A stretch of DNA of 64,000 nucleotides from Atherinomorus stipes. Its lineage: Eukaryota > Chordata > Actinopteri > Atheriniformes > Atherinidae. The notes under the pieces are model-generated. The model searched no databases. It was given only the letters and a program-made list of their open reading frames with translations, and was not told where the DNA came from. Position numbers and translations under genes: made by a program. Of the stretch, positions 45,894-56,904 are shown in pieces. Position 1 is the first letter of the stretch, and each line of letters begins with the position of its first letter. Location of the stretch: NCBI GenBank assembly GCA_023101725.1, contig JALJCO010001098.1, forward strand, positions 558,001 to 622,000, given 5' to 3'.

Positions 45894-47787
45894 CACTATG
45901 AAGTGGGGGGGTTAAAGGTTCCTTTCCATGATTCCTTCAATTTTCACCACATGAAACAAAGTTTCTGGAAGAAATTTTTCCCACAAAGCAGCTCAGTTAG
46001 CAGAAAGGGTTGTTGAGATGACTAAAGCCTCCAAGGTGGGGCTCAATGTGAAGAGCATTTATGATTGGTAAGTTGAGCTTTAGTGCTTCATCTCTGCTCC
46101 AAATTTTCATTAAGTGTCTTAGAATGTGATGTTTATGTTTCTCGGCTGTTTGTGAACAACATTCTGACTCAAACAGCTGAGAAGACGTGTGCTACGATGA
46201 CTCGACGAACTCCAGAACGAATGAGAGGAAATCATGACGAAAAAACTGTGAAATCAGTGAAGTAAAATGTTCATCTCTGATGAACACCAACAGCTCATAG
46301 AAAAGTGTGACATTAACAGATTTTACTGAAGCACGCTTTCTTAGTTTAATAACTTTGGAAGCTGCAGTGAGAATAACGGTGGAGAGTCGGGATGAGCGAC
46401 ACACTTCAAAGGACTCTTTTTCCTCATTTTTTTTTCTTCCTTAGGACTTGAAAGAAAAAAACAGGTCAAGGTATGGATGCCGTTGATCAAAGTCTCAAGT
46501 TTTACTTCTTAAAAGTCTATCCCCTTCGTCCCTGTGGCTTTTGATCGTTTACTCAACATCACTGAAATGATTTAAAATGCCGTCTTAAACTGTTTGCTGC
46601 ATCTGACCAACAGCAGCAAAAAGAAAAAAAAAAAAAGCAGTATCTTTCATAAAAAGTCATTGTAACGCTGCCATAGCAGTTGGTTTTGAGTTGACTGAAC
46701 CTTTTACCGAGGCCAGCGCCCCACTCTGGAGTTTTACAGCAAATCTTGCTTTCAGCTTGGTCTAAAACTTTCTGAGACGAAGCAAGAAGGAAAAAAAAAT
46801 CCTTGAAAAAATACTTTACATTTTGCCAGAATAAATCAAGGTAATGGCAACCCGAAGACAAATAAAACTTTTTATTATAAGCAAAAGACAATCAGCCTGT
46901 TAAAAATAGAGTAACTGAAAAAGAAGGAGCTGAATAATCACAGTCAGAAGGGGGAAGAAAGATAATGCAGCACAAATCCGTGAGACCAGCTCAATAAACT
47001 AAGTTGTAGTCTAATTAAATGTCAAGTGACAGTGTGTATTATGTATTGACATTAAGATTATGATGATATTTTGTAATCCTGCTCGGACGCTTGTTAAAGG
47101 AAAGCAATGATTTCCCATAGAGACAGTGGGACATGGAGAGCACCAAACACGACAGCAAACTTTGGAGCTGAGTCACTTTCTAAATGCTGTTATCAGATAG
47201 AGTACTGCAGACTAACAATTTCCCCCTCTGCAATGAAGAAAAGATTTCATTTATGACTCAAAGCTCTATTTGCAAGAAGCACATTATCTATCTGGGTGTG
47301 CACATTCCACCTGGTGTCATGCAGTGACGCACGGAGGAGCAGGACAGATGAAAACAAAAGGAAAAAGGCAATCAGCAGTGTAAGGTCAAAGCAGTTTCAG
47401 TCTGCAGATGGATGCTCTTATTTCTTGTCCCCTCCACATAAACAGTGACTCTGAGACAGTTTTTAAGGACAGACATGTTTCAAGTCCAGATATGTTCGAT
47501 GGAAATGAACAGACTGCTCGCCTCTGCCGTCTGTTCAGGACGATAAGAGTGTGTCTTTGAGGACAACTGCTGTGGTTTTTAAGTTTATTTTAAAATAAGT
47601 TGCAGAAGTAAATTGCTTGAGAGTTTTATTTTGTTTGCATATTGCAGGAACAACGCTCAATGACTGTGATTGAGTCAAAAATCAGATTCCAAAAATAAAA
47701 AGGAAAGGAAGAAAAAAATACATTTCCTCAGATTAAAACATACGAATGTTTCAATGATTTAATTTGTGTCATTAGTGCATTCATTGA
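45894..47787. other. Flanking DNA, candidate conserved element
   Basis: No gene was recognised. About 46990-47360 is unique, of even composition and without repeats ('tctaattaaatgtcaagtga', 'acattatctatctgggtgtg'), a candidate conserved non-coding element. The rest is AT-rich and unassigned. Confidence 0.35.
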
Positions 47788-48060
47788 ACACACACACACA
47801 CACACACACATCCTTGTACTTTGATCTTAGTGAGGACAGTCATTGACAAAACGCATTCCCGAGCCCCTTATCTTAACCCTAACTATCACAACTGATGGTC
47901 TAAACTTGACCCTTTCCCCAACTCTAACCAAAACTTAATTCTAACCTAAACTCAAAAACCAAATTTTGACTGGCAAAAAAGAAGCTCTCTCAGTGAGGAA
48001 CGCCCAAAACATCCTCACCAAAAAGGCAGAAAGGTCTAATGTAGCAAGTAACACACACGT
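47788..48060 (-). repeat. CA-bounded dispersed repeat, inverted relative of 30060-30348
   Basis: It starts with (CA)n at 47788-47810 and continues 'tttgatcttagtgaggacag', 'cttatcttaaccctaactat' and 'ctctcagtgaggaacgccca', ending in a short CA run at about 48050. In reverse complement it has the same order of parts as 30060-30348: GT array, 'gtgaggac', 'ggttag', 'gtgaggac', GT array. Confidence 0.7.
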
Positions 48061-48069
48061 GCTAAATTG

Positions 48070-48490
48070 ACAATCATAATTCAAAAACAAGACTGTAAAG
48101 AAGCTAATGATAAATAAAAATTTAGTTTGAAAATTATAATTTGAAAAAAAAAACTCTCAGTCACATTAGAGCAACTTTCCCACGAACAGTGGACCAACAT
48201 ACCTGCCAACAGGTGTAGAAGTCTTTTTGAACATTACAAAAAACACCTGATTGCAGTGATTGCCTCAAAGTTTTGCTCAACAAAATATTAGCTTCAGAGC
48301 CCCATCATGCTTTTTTACTCGTTTTTTTTTCTGTTTTTTAAATATTTCGGTTGAACCACAATTACGAATCAATGTCATGATTTCTATTGAATTTTTATTT
48401 ATTATTTTTGTTAATTTCAACTTATTTCAATGACAAATTATTTTTCCCTTCCATAATTGGAGGGTATGGATATTTTCAAGGACAACTGAA
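48070..48490. mobile_element. Non-autonomous Tc1/mariner element
   Basis: It contains 'agcaactttcccacgaacag' and 'acctgccaacaggtgtagaa' shared with 14048-14365. It then reads 'gattgcagtgattgcctcaa' and 'caacaaaatattag', text typical of the 3' end of Tc1-type transposase genes. It ends in the reversed terminal motif 'attggagggtatggatattt' followed by 'caaggacaactg'. It is internally deleted and has no usable frame. Confidence 0.7.
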
Positions 48491-48765
48491 TCTCCATTTG
48501 ATCCTGGTAAATAGAGAAGAAAATAAATCCCAAGATTGAGCCCTGCGGCACTCCTTTAAAAAGTGATAACCTTTGATAATGAGATTTATGTTAAAATTAC
48601 TGCTAACAATCGTATGATTGTATGCTCAAAAGAAAATGCGTAGAGCTAAACAAGCAGTGTAACACCAACCCAATTAAACCGCATTTTGCCAAGACATCCG
48701 GAAAACTGGCCTCCGTGAAGGTGAGAGTTGGTTTGTAGAAAGAATGGACTGTATTTTGGTCTTAA

Positions 48766-49361
48766 TGGGGAAGTTTTTTTGTTTTTTTTCAATCTGGACC
48801 TATTTTCTTGCATGAAATATGTTCATTTACTCACCCAGACAGTTTTGGTGCAACTTGAATTCCTTCAGGAGATATTTTGATCCACTCCAGATCAGCGTAT
48901 GTCCAATATAATAGAAGTGATGGGGCAACCGTGCGCAGCCTCTAAATATGGCATTATCTGCTACAAACTCCTTAATTTCACCAATGCTTTGTTACCAAAC
49001 ATTAGTCGGACCCCCCTATGAGCTCAAAGCGTCTTTTTTGTGGTGATTCTTCCTTGTTTACAGACATTTTTACTGCGGCGACTTTGATGACGTCACTATT
49101 ATGCGACACCATAACAAGTAAATGATTGTAAATAAGGATGAATCACGACAAATAAGCTACTTCCATCTCACAGGGGGGCCTGACTGTTTCATAGCAAAGC
49201 ATTGTTCCAAAACTTCCATTATATTGGACATACGCTGATCTGGAGTGGATCTAAAAGTCTCCTGAAGGAATTCAAGTTGCACCAAAACTGTCTGGGTGAG
49301 TAAATGAACATATTTCATGCTAGAAAATAGTTCCAGATTGAAAAAAAAGCTAACTTTCCCT
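48766..49361. mobile_element. TTAA-flanked fold-back transposon, complete copy (596 bp)
   Basis: TTAA stands on both sides (48762-48765 and 49362-49365). The left arm from 'tggggaagttt' and the right arm ending 'aactttccct' are reverse complements for about 190-220 bp, including 'ccagacagttttggtgcaac'. It keeps TGACGTCA at 49088-49095. There is no transposase. TTAA duplication suggests piggyBac-type mobilisation, which is inferred. Confidence 0.85.
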
Positions 49362-49365
49362 TTAA

Positions 49366-50629
49366 CTATGAAAGTTTTATAATTCTAAGCTAGAAGTCAT
49401 AACTTCTGTCCAACCAGGAAATCACAGAAGTGTTTTCGGAAAATATTGTGGTGGATTTGATATTCTGATTCTTTATTCACGTACTCAGTTACATCCCAGC
49501 TGCTTCAGCTGCCACCCCCCACTAAAAAAACAGATTTTTTAAAATCTTTCAACACATCCATAAGATGTTTTTAAGTGTTTTAAGATATAAAGTCACATCA
49601 GTTCTGTGACTGAAGCTTTCTGCATGCATTGTTAGAAACTGTGAAATGAGACAATAGTGAAAGCTAGAAGAGAAGTAAGCTAAGCAGAGAAGGCAGTAAA
49701 GCAAGGCCGAGCGAATGGCCATGGCTCCTCGTTCAGCCTCGCTCACAGTCAGGCGAGCCAGGAGAGCTGCATGGGGCTGAGTGCCAGCCAGCTGGTGAGA
49801 ATTTCTAATATTATCAGAATGAACACATAACCATGTTGATACTTCCACTTGCATGTGACCTTGTATAATTTAGCTTTTACTCCTTGCAAATAGCTTTCTG
49901 GTTCAAACATTTACAGCTGAATTACACAAATATTAGAAGTGCTTAACAGAGCATAGCGGTATCATCTGCTGCTGGGTGGAGATATAGGCTGCACCAGATT
50001 AGCATTTTCACATCCCTCAGTTTCCTAAAAGGAGGAAAATGGTATGAAGCCATACCCAAAGCCATTTTAAGACTAAAACTTTGAAATGTAAAACTCTGGG
50101 ATTACAGACTAGTTTTTAGGGGATTAATAAATGCAGAAGTGGGACTTCACAGATTCATGATGTGATGTTATGGTGATCCTATTTATATCTAAATAAATCA
50201 TCATTATTAATGAACGCTGGTGATTCAGCAATAAATACATCTGCTGACAGTTTGACTCAGTTAAGACACATTACCAGGTGACCTGGACTTGTCTAACTGG
50301 GTTGAATAAGAGGTTTTTAACTTACTGTTCTGATCAGGATTTAAAAGACAGGCTGACAGTCCATCCCCATGAAGGGTTTTGTTCTGGAGCAAGTCCACCA
50401 TGTTAGGCTTCTGGGTGTTACCCTTGATGAATAGATAATGTAGTCATATCAGTAACAATGCAGCTGTGTCTACTATCCAAAGATGTGCATCTTTAATGAC
50501 TGATCACTAAATCAGACAGTTATCTGTTATCTGCTGCGTCATAAAGACCTACACAAACTTCAGCGGGTGCAGAATAAAACTGCACGTTTAGCTTTTTAGC
50601 TCATTCAGTGTTGATTCTAAGCACAAAAC
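49366..50629. other. Flanking DNA, nothing recognised
   Basis: Unique, AT-rich, with no assigned repeat or exon. Confidence 0.4.
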
Positions 50630-51571
50630 TAGGGATCGACCGATACAGATTTTTTTTAGGGCCGATACTTAAGAAACATTAAACTTGTAATTTAAAAACT
50701 GCTGCCTGTATAGATGCCTGTCTGTAAATTATGCAGAGGGGGTGTTGGTTAGTGCCCTGCGCGGGCCTAATACCTGGGCCCAAGTCCGGCCCTGGCCCGA
50801 AGGGGTGGAGCCCCAGACCAGGCCGGCCCAACAGATTTTCAACATTCTCAGGTCCGTACCCTTATACAGCCCAACTTTTTTCTTTTTCTTAAACCTGTTA
50901 AACTTGTTAACATGGCTGCTAACATGCTGACATTAAAATAGGTTAATTGGGGATTTTAGCGTGATATTCATTATATTTTTTATTAAAATGATGAAGTTAA
51001 ATATGAATTGATTTAGTTAAATGACTGCATTATCTTATTAAATGAGAATTGATGCGTAGCCTATGAGTGCCATTACAGAGCTCCGATCTGAGCACTTTTG
51101 TGGCATAAGTGGGTATATTTCATTTCCTTTCAATATTAAGATTAGTTTGTAAAGTGTATGAAGCATTTTAGGGGGAGTTTGTTTTGTTTTTTTGGGTTTT
51201 TTTTTTTAAATGACTGAGCGATGCAACTGCAGCAGCACACGGCAATTTGACCTCGATGCCGCAGCAGTCATGTCTATTAACAATCACTTCTATCCAAACG
51301 ATAACTGATAATTATCAGGATAAATGTAACAAAAGCAGGATTGGGACATGAATAACGTAGCGGGAAGGGGAGGAGGCAGTGCAGCTGCTGCGTTCAGGTG
51401 TTGCCATTTAAATTGGTTAAACACAAACACAGCACACATCTCTCTAATTAGCAGGTTTTAAAGAAAAAGAAGAGATTCCAGCCCGGGCCCAAGGTGGTCC
51501 TTAGCCCGAAGTCCGGCTCTCGGGCAGTCAGGGCCTAAAATATTGGCCAGCCGATGCATCGGTCTATCCTT
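50630..51571. mobile_element. hAT-like element with a second GC-rich element inside
   Basis: The left end 'tagggatcgaccgatacag' and the right end, reverse-complemented 'aaggatagaccgatgcatcg', form the terminal repeat. Inside, 'gcgggcctaatacctgggcc' (about 50761) and 'cgggcagtcagggcc' (about 51520) with 'ggcccgaa'-like motifs look like the ends of a second, GC-ended element of about 780 bp. No target duplication was verified. Confidence 0.65.
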
Positions 51572-51724
51572 ACTCTTCCATAGTTAAAAGTTGAAGCCAG
51601 GCCATTCACCAATATCTTGTTTTCATTTGAGTCACCAGAACTCAGCCTCAAAGTTTATAAAAGTTCCCATGTCTGCATCAGACAGTCACGTCACATAACA
51701 GGCTACGCTAAGGTCATGACCCAC

Positions 51725-52012
51725 AGAAAATTTGGCTGAAAAGACGTTGAAAAGACATCTTGTCAGCTGTTGAAAACGTTGAAACAACATTTTGATTTGG
51801 TTGAAAAGTGAAAGGTGAAAAGCCGTTAATTAGACGTTAAAAAGCGTTTTTGACGACTTTTCAACGTCTAATTTTGGTTAATTTGGACAAAATCAGACTG
51901 TCCAAACTCAGCGCCACTTTCAACGTCTATTTTCAGGCTTAAATATGGCTATGACGGACCGACCAGATTTAGCCCAAAAAACAATGTCGAAATGACGTCT
52001 TGTGTTTGCTGG
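51725..52012. repeat. Degenerate 'acgttgaaa' repeat block
   Basis: Multiple direct and inverted copies of ACGTTGAAA / TTTCAACGT and 'gacgtcttg' occur (e.g. 51736, 51774, 51857, 51917). It is a self-complementary dispersed repeat ending 'tttgctgggga'. Confidence 0.65.
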
Positions 52013-52043
52013 GGAAGTAGTTCCCATTCAAAGGTCATGTGCT

Positions 52044-52460
52044 ATGCAGAAAACAGTTTGGCTCAGGTTCAGTTTTTTAGTTGTGGCTGTTTATGTCATT
52101 ACCGATTTGTTTGAAGGTCATTTTTTGTATTTTCGCTCCATATGTGGACCTCAGGAAGACTGGCTGCTGTCTTTGCAGCAGTTCACAAATAAGCAAATAA
52201 ATAGATACTGGCAAGAAATGCTGAATAATGTTCTCAACAATGTTTTCATAAAGGAAGAACCGAATGAAAATAAGATGTGTTGTGATCTGAGAACTGACAA
52301 AGAACTGAATCTAAGACTCAAAGAATTAAGATCACAGATCACCCTCCATGTTTTAGTCTCGAAGCATCAAAGAAAACCAGATGCTGGCTCTAATCCAGGT
52401 CCTGTGTGTTTTCACATTTCAATCTCTGCCTGCAGTGAATATGGAAGTAAGCTTGCTTAG
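52044..52460 (+). CDS. Unrecognised 138-codon open frame (orphan, uncertain)
   Basis: This is the longest open frame in the window outside obvious repeats and the CpG island. From ATG 52044 it starts 'MQKTVWLRFSFLVVAVYVIT', a hydrophobic stretch like a signal or anchor. It continues with a Gln/Asn-rich helical part ('SLQQFTNKQINRYWQEML') and a charged segment with 'FIKEEPNENK', and stops at 52458-52460. A possible splice donor (GAA followed by GTAAGC) lies at 52448. I recognise no family. It begins 32 bp after the 'acgttgaaa' repeat block. A chance open frame of this length is possible in 64 kb read in six frames, so it may be nothing. Alternatives are a retroposed fragment or an exon of a neighbouring gene. 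Confidence 0.25.
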   Translation: MQKTVWLRFSFLVVAVYVITDLFEGHFLYFRSICGPQEDWLLSLQQFTNKQINRYWQEMLNNVLNNVFIKEEPNENKMCCDLRTDKELNLRLKELRSQITLHVLVSKHQRKPDAGSNPGPVCFHISISACSEYGSKLA

Positions 52461-52642
52461 ACATTCAATGTCATCCACAAACTGCTTACAGTTCTGTTAT
52501 AAGCAGCAGGATCAATGAAGCTTTTATTCTAACTCAAGGTAAAGTTACATTTTCCTATCAGCTGCAGAACATTCCCACTTCTTCTGTCACATTTAACCCT
52601 TAAAACTTCAAGTCATTATTCATTTATATTCCACCCTTTTTT

Positions 52643-52660
52643 GGGGGGGGGGGGGGGGGG
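52643..52660. repeat. Poly-G run
   Basis: About 18 G in a row after 'cccttttt'. It may be of uncertain length because of sequencing error. Confidence 0.9.
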
Positions 52661-52796
52661 GTGTTTTCTACTGAAAACAAAAGGAGCAACTCAACACTGC
52701 AAAAACTCAAATCTTCCTTTCTGGGTCAAAAGAGGTCTCCTAGCAACACAGTGGTGACATTGATCATTTTTTTCTATAATGAAAATGTGATAATGG

Positions 52797-53115
52797 CAAA
52801 GCAAGTTTATTTGTATAGCACTACTCATGTACAGGGCAATTCAAAGTGCTTTACATAAAACATTAAAAGCATTACAGCAGGATGCAGACGAAACGAAAGC
52901 ATTAAAAAGTAAAAGAACGAAAGAATAAAAGCATGATTTAAAATTAAAAACAAAAGAGAGAACATTAGGTCCTAAGGGGGGGCGCGTAGATTTGAACTTT
53001 TGACTACAATCTATGTAAATGCCTGAACGTGTTTCAGCTGATCTGAGGCTTTCTGGGAGTTTGTTCCAGTCATGTGGAGCACAGAAGCTAAACTCAGCTT
53101 CTCTACGTCATGGTG
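52797..53115. repeat. Dispersed teleost repeat with 'caattcaaagtgctttacat' text
   Basis: 'gcaagtttatttgtatagca', 'gggcaattcaaagtgcttta' and 'acattaaaagcattacagca' are characteristic of a very common teleost repeat. The related downstream text 'ctgggagtttgttccagtca' (about 53060) and 'cacagaagctaaactcagct' is part of it. The class is not certain; a LINE-derived antisense 3' region is likely. Confidence 0.75.
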
Positions 53116-54244
53116 ATATGTTGTGGCTGGATTGTAACCCTCCTGGATGGGACATAATGCCTGGAAAAGTTTCTGTAGATCAGCAACAGGGTAAAGTTTC
53201 CATCACAATTTACCTCCCAGAGTTACACTCAACCACTCCTGAGAAATTGTTGATCATATAAGTGATAGTGCTCAGGGGGGTGCCGGGATCATCGCAGGCT
53301 TTTAAGTGTTAAAAAACCCCACCTGCGTGCTTCAGTGGCAGCATTCAGATCATGGCTCGGCCTCAGCTGGAGTAGCATCCTTCACTGTGGAAAATGGATG
53401 CAGGCACCTGCACGCCCCCCTGCACCTCCACTCACAACACCTCACACAAAAACTTGCCTTTTCATTTGCCTGTGAAACCTCTCCCCTCATGTTTCCACCA
53501 TGTTGCTGGGTGGCGGCCTCGGCCGCCCACCTCTCCATTATCACCTCATTAGCGGGCTGAAAACTGGCCCACCCTCCATTTTGGCTCCAACCTCAATCAG
53601 CCCATTAATCACAGAAGAGCAGAGAATCCTCCGTCCTCTGAAGGCTCACAATGTACTCTGCTCGCCCCTGCTGTGTGTGTGTGTGGGGGTGTGTGTCTGT
53701 GTGTACTGGCATGCTGGTGAATACAAATGATCCAGCTACATCCTGCCATCTGTTGACTCCTAGTAGTAATGCCTCAATACTGGCATGCACAAGGTTCATG
53801 ATGTTTTCTGGCTCTCTGTTCATCCCTATTGTTCAGCAACTGAGTGTGTTAGTGTTGTGTTCCAAAAATCTATTTCTGAGGGAGAATTTATTTTAAGATG
53901 AATCATTTTTCCAAGAAAAGCTGCCTTTGGAGAAGTGTTCTTCTTTTCCTTCAGTTGTTATAAAAGCAGTTTATTAATTTATAATGTTACGTCCCAGGCT
54001 GTGGCCTGGACATTCAACTGACAGTTTTTTCCAGTGTTCAGCCAATCACCAGCTTATCACCATTCAACCATCTGCACCTGTCACCAATTACCTGCAATCT
54101 ACTCATCTTTCCCTCCTGATTGGGCAACAGTTCCCTTCTCCACCTCTGGTTGGCTCCTGAAACTGTCATTCATCTGGTCAGCACCCTCACCACACGTGGA
54201 CAGTCCAATCCAAACGCCCCTAAACTACTAATAGAGGTCCCAAA
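53116..54244. other. Flanking DNA, nothing recognised except a microsatellite
   Basis: A (TG)n run with a GGGGG interruption lies at 53672-53704. The rest appears unique, with no convincing exon. Confidence 0.4.
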
Positions 54245-54595
54245 AAGCAAGAGTGAGAGGGGGATGGGGGGGGGGGGAAAGAAGGCTCCAAGGAAAAGGA
54301 AAGAGTATAGGGGGAAAAAAAGGGAAAAAAAAAGGGGAAATAAAAGGGGAAAAAAATGATTAAAAAAAAAAAAAAAAATAAAAAAAAAAATATATATAAG
54401 AAAATAAAAAAAAAATTAGGGGAATAATTCAAAATCAGGGGGGGGGGGGAGTTTTTAAAAAAAAAAATATTTAAAAAAAGGGGGGGGAGGGGGATTCTCC
54501 AAAAGGGGAGAGGAGGGACCGGGGGGGGGAAGGAGGGGGGAGGAGGGGGAGGGGGGGGAGGGGGGGGGGGGGGTATATGACTCCACTCCTGACAT
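54245..54595. repeat. Purine-homopolymer low-complexity tract, suspected assembly artefact
   Basis: As at 44985-45288, the plus strand collapses to A and G runs, with poly-A around 54360-54420 and poly-G blocks up to 54572, then normal text resumes ('tatatgactccactcctgac'). Open frames in it are Phe/Pro/Lys/Gly-rich noise. Confidence 0.75.
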
Positions 54596-54629
54596 TTCCA
54601 CCTTGGGGGGCCAAGACCAGGTGGTCTAA

Positions 54630-55396
54630 TGGTGCGTTCAGACCGAACGCGTTGTCAGCGGCAAAAACGCGCTTGACGCCCAAAGTTTGACGCTGGTTCA
54701 CATAAAATCAGACGCTGACATTCAGAGACCAAAAAAGCTGCTGACGCACGGCAGGAGCGGCAAGACTGTCTAGCGTGGTGGTGAATCCGGCTGTTTTCCT
54801 TGTCTGTGTGGGATGAAACTGAGCAGCTGCTTGGCTTTATTTACTCCACAAAGCCAGAGGATAATGGTGGCGGGCGTTTTTGCGCCATGTGGGGATTCAA
54901 CAGACTGTTTAGATGTGTTCTGAGTTTCGTTAGTTTCACCGTTTACTCCAGGAACCGCACGCCGATGGTGGGCGCTTTCAGCTTTCATCAGCTTAATGAC
55001 CTACAGTCCCGCCTCGGGACGGCATAATAAGCTTATTAATCCGATTGGGACGGCAGGTCATCAACCCGCCGTTTGGGAACCTGGGACCGGACTCCGATCA
55101 CAGTTTATCCTCCACTGTCTCCGTGGAGGGGAGAGACTCCCCGCTGTCTCCTCTGTATTTCCCGTCCTGTCAGAAAATGCGTGTCTGCGTCACGACTGAC
55201 ACATGCTGAGTCTCTGATTGGTTGATGCCCCGCGGCAGGCGCGGCAAAAGTTCAGATTTTCCAACTCCGGCGTTGGAAAATCTGCCGCCCAACGCCCTAA
55301 ACACGCCACAAGAAGGTTTGACACTCCTTCACGGGCGTTTACATAGACTTTGCATGTAAACCTGATGCCCTTGCCGCGGTCGGTCTGAATGCACCA
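54630..55396. mobile_element. PIF/Harbinger-type element with TAA duplication (767 bp)
   Basis: The ends are TGGTGCGTTCAGACCGA and the reverse complement of TCGGTCTGAATGCACCA, 16 of 17 identical. TAA stands on both sides (54627-54629 and 55397-55399), the 3-bp TWA duplication of Harbinger elements. The interior is CG-rich ('cgcgcttgacgcccaaagtt', 'aacgccctaaacacgcc') but has no recognisable transposase. A 75-codon frame at 54800-55027 has no known domain. Probably non-autonomous. Confidence 0.88.
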
Positions 55397-55399
55397 TAA

Positions 55400-56904
55400 A
55401 CAGTGGTGTCCCCCGTCCCTCCCCTTTCTTGTTAAAAAATGGCTTTCATTTTACAAACCATTGTTTCCTTTGTTTTATGTTGACAATGCTTTACCCCAGA
55501 CATCCGGGTCGTAACATAAATGGGGGCTTGTCCGGGATATGTTTCCTTTTGTAGGGGTTTATCTTTGAGTTTCAAACCTTTTTGGTGATATGTACAATAA
55601 AAAAAAAATCTCAAAGTCCACTCAGATGTGTAATGCCATGACTATAGTCCAGGTTTTTTTCCTTTTCTTTACATCACCATGATACGTATTCCCATTTCTG
55701 CCTTGTTGCTGCTCAACAAAAAGGTGCCCTCAAAGAGACTTAATCTGACAGCAGCTGAGTTGATGGTCAGCTCTAACCTCCACCGACTGTCAGGTTGGAC
55801 ACATTTTATTAGCCAGCGTGAACTTGAAACTGTGGCTGATCTCGGGGGAATGGCAGCTTAAGCAGCATCATTACAGAAAAAGATCACTTTTTTTTATAGC
55901 AGTCTGTTTTGAGAGCCATAGACTTGAAAGTCTTATCAAGTCATATTGCCAGGAGGGTGAGAAGGAAAGAAATCTCAAGGATGAAAAGCAGAATTCTCAA
56001 TAGCGTCCCTTCTTTTCCAGTGACAGCGTAGTCTTACAGATCTAACAGTCTATTGGAAATGAAAACTACAGGGTTTGGTGTCAATATGTGTAAAAACGAG
56101 AAGCCAGAGGGGAGATTAAATATTTTCCAGTCTCCCTTGGGAAAGATAAAATAGATAAGCAGATCTGGTGATTTTAGAATAAAACTACATCATATCATGC
56201 ATGTCAGTGAAACCCTAATCCTATCAGGGTAGAGCTGTGTCATCACAGAGGTGGTTCCCAGCAGACGTTACAACTAAGTTTTTAAAGTCATGAGAAAAGG
56301 TGATGCGCTGCATAGACAGTTTGCAGAACATCACCTTGTACAGCAAGTAAACAAGCGGTTGCCTCAGCTGAACCATCGAAGCAGATTGCACCTTTCAGGA
56401 GGGCATTGAGAGAGGAATGTTTCTGAGCATTTCTAGCCTTCTCCAGACAAATGTGTGTATTTTCAATTTTTCTCCCTGCTTTGTTCTCAAAAAAGAAAAG
56501 AAAAAGAATAAGTTTCATAGTGACCGTCAACTGAACACTGAGTACTTGCGGTACATATTTGCCTTACAACTTTCTAAACTTCTTGTCTTGACAATACAAA
56601 GGCATTTGCTGTCATGTGTGATGCCCCTCGCCTGCTAAACAGTTCAGAGTGCAACTTTTCTGACAGCTCTGACAGGTGATCTCATTACAGTTGTCTTCCC
56701 TTCAATGTGAGGGGGAGGCAGCTCACCCAAAGACAACAGAGAAATTTGTCTCATTATTCCACAGCAACTTCCAACTACAGGTCCAATTGGGTCTCAATTA
56801 AACTGACAACATTGGCAGGTGGTACAGTGTTGGCTAATTTAGCAGTCACCTACATAGCTCAATGTGACACCTCTGTTCTTCAATACAAGTAAGCAAAATA
56901 AAGA
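55400..56904. other. Flanking DNA, nothing recognised
   Basis: No repeat ends or exon were identified. Part of it may be the upstream, more decayed part of the LINE that becomes recognisable at about 56905. Frames of about 60 codons at 55679, 55818 and 56707 show no domain. Confidence 0.4.
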
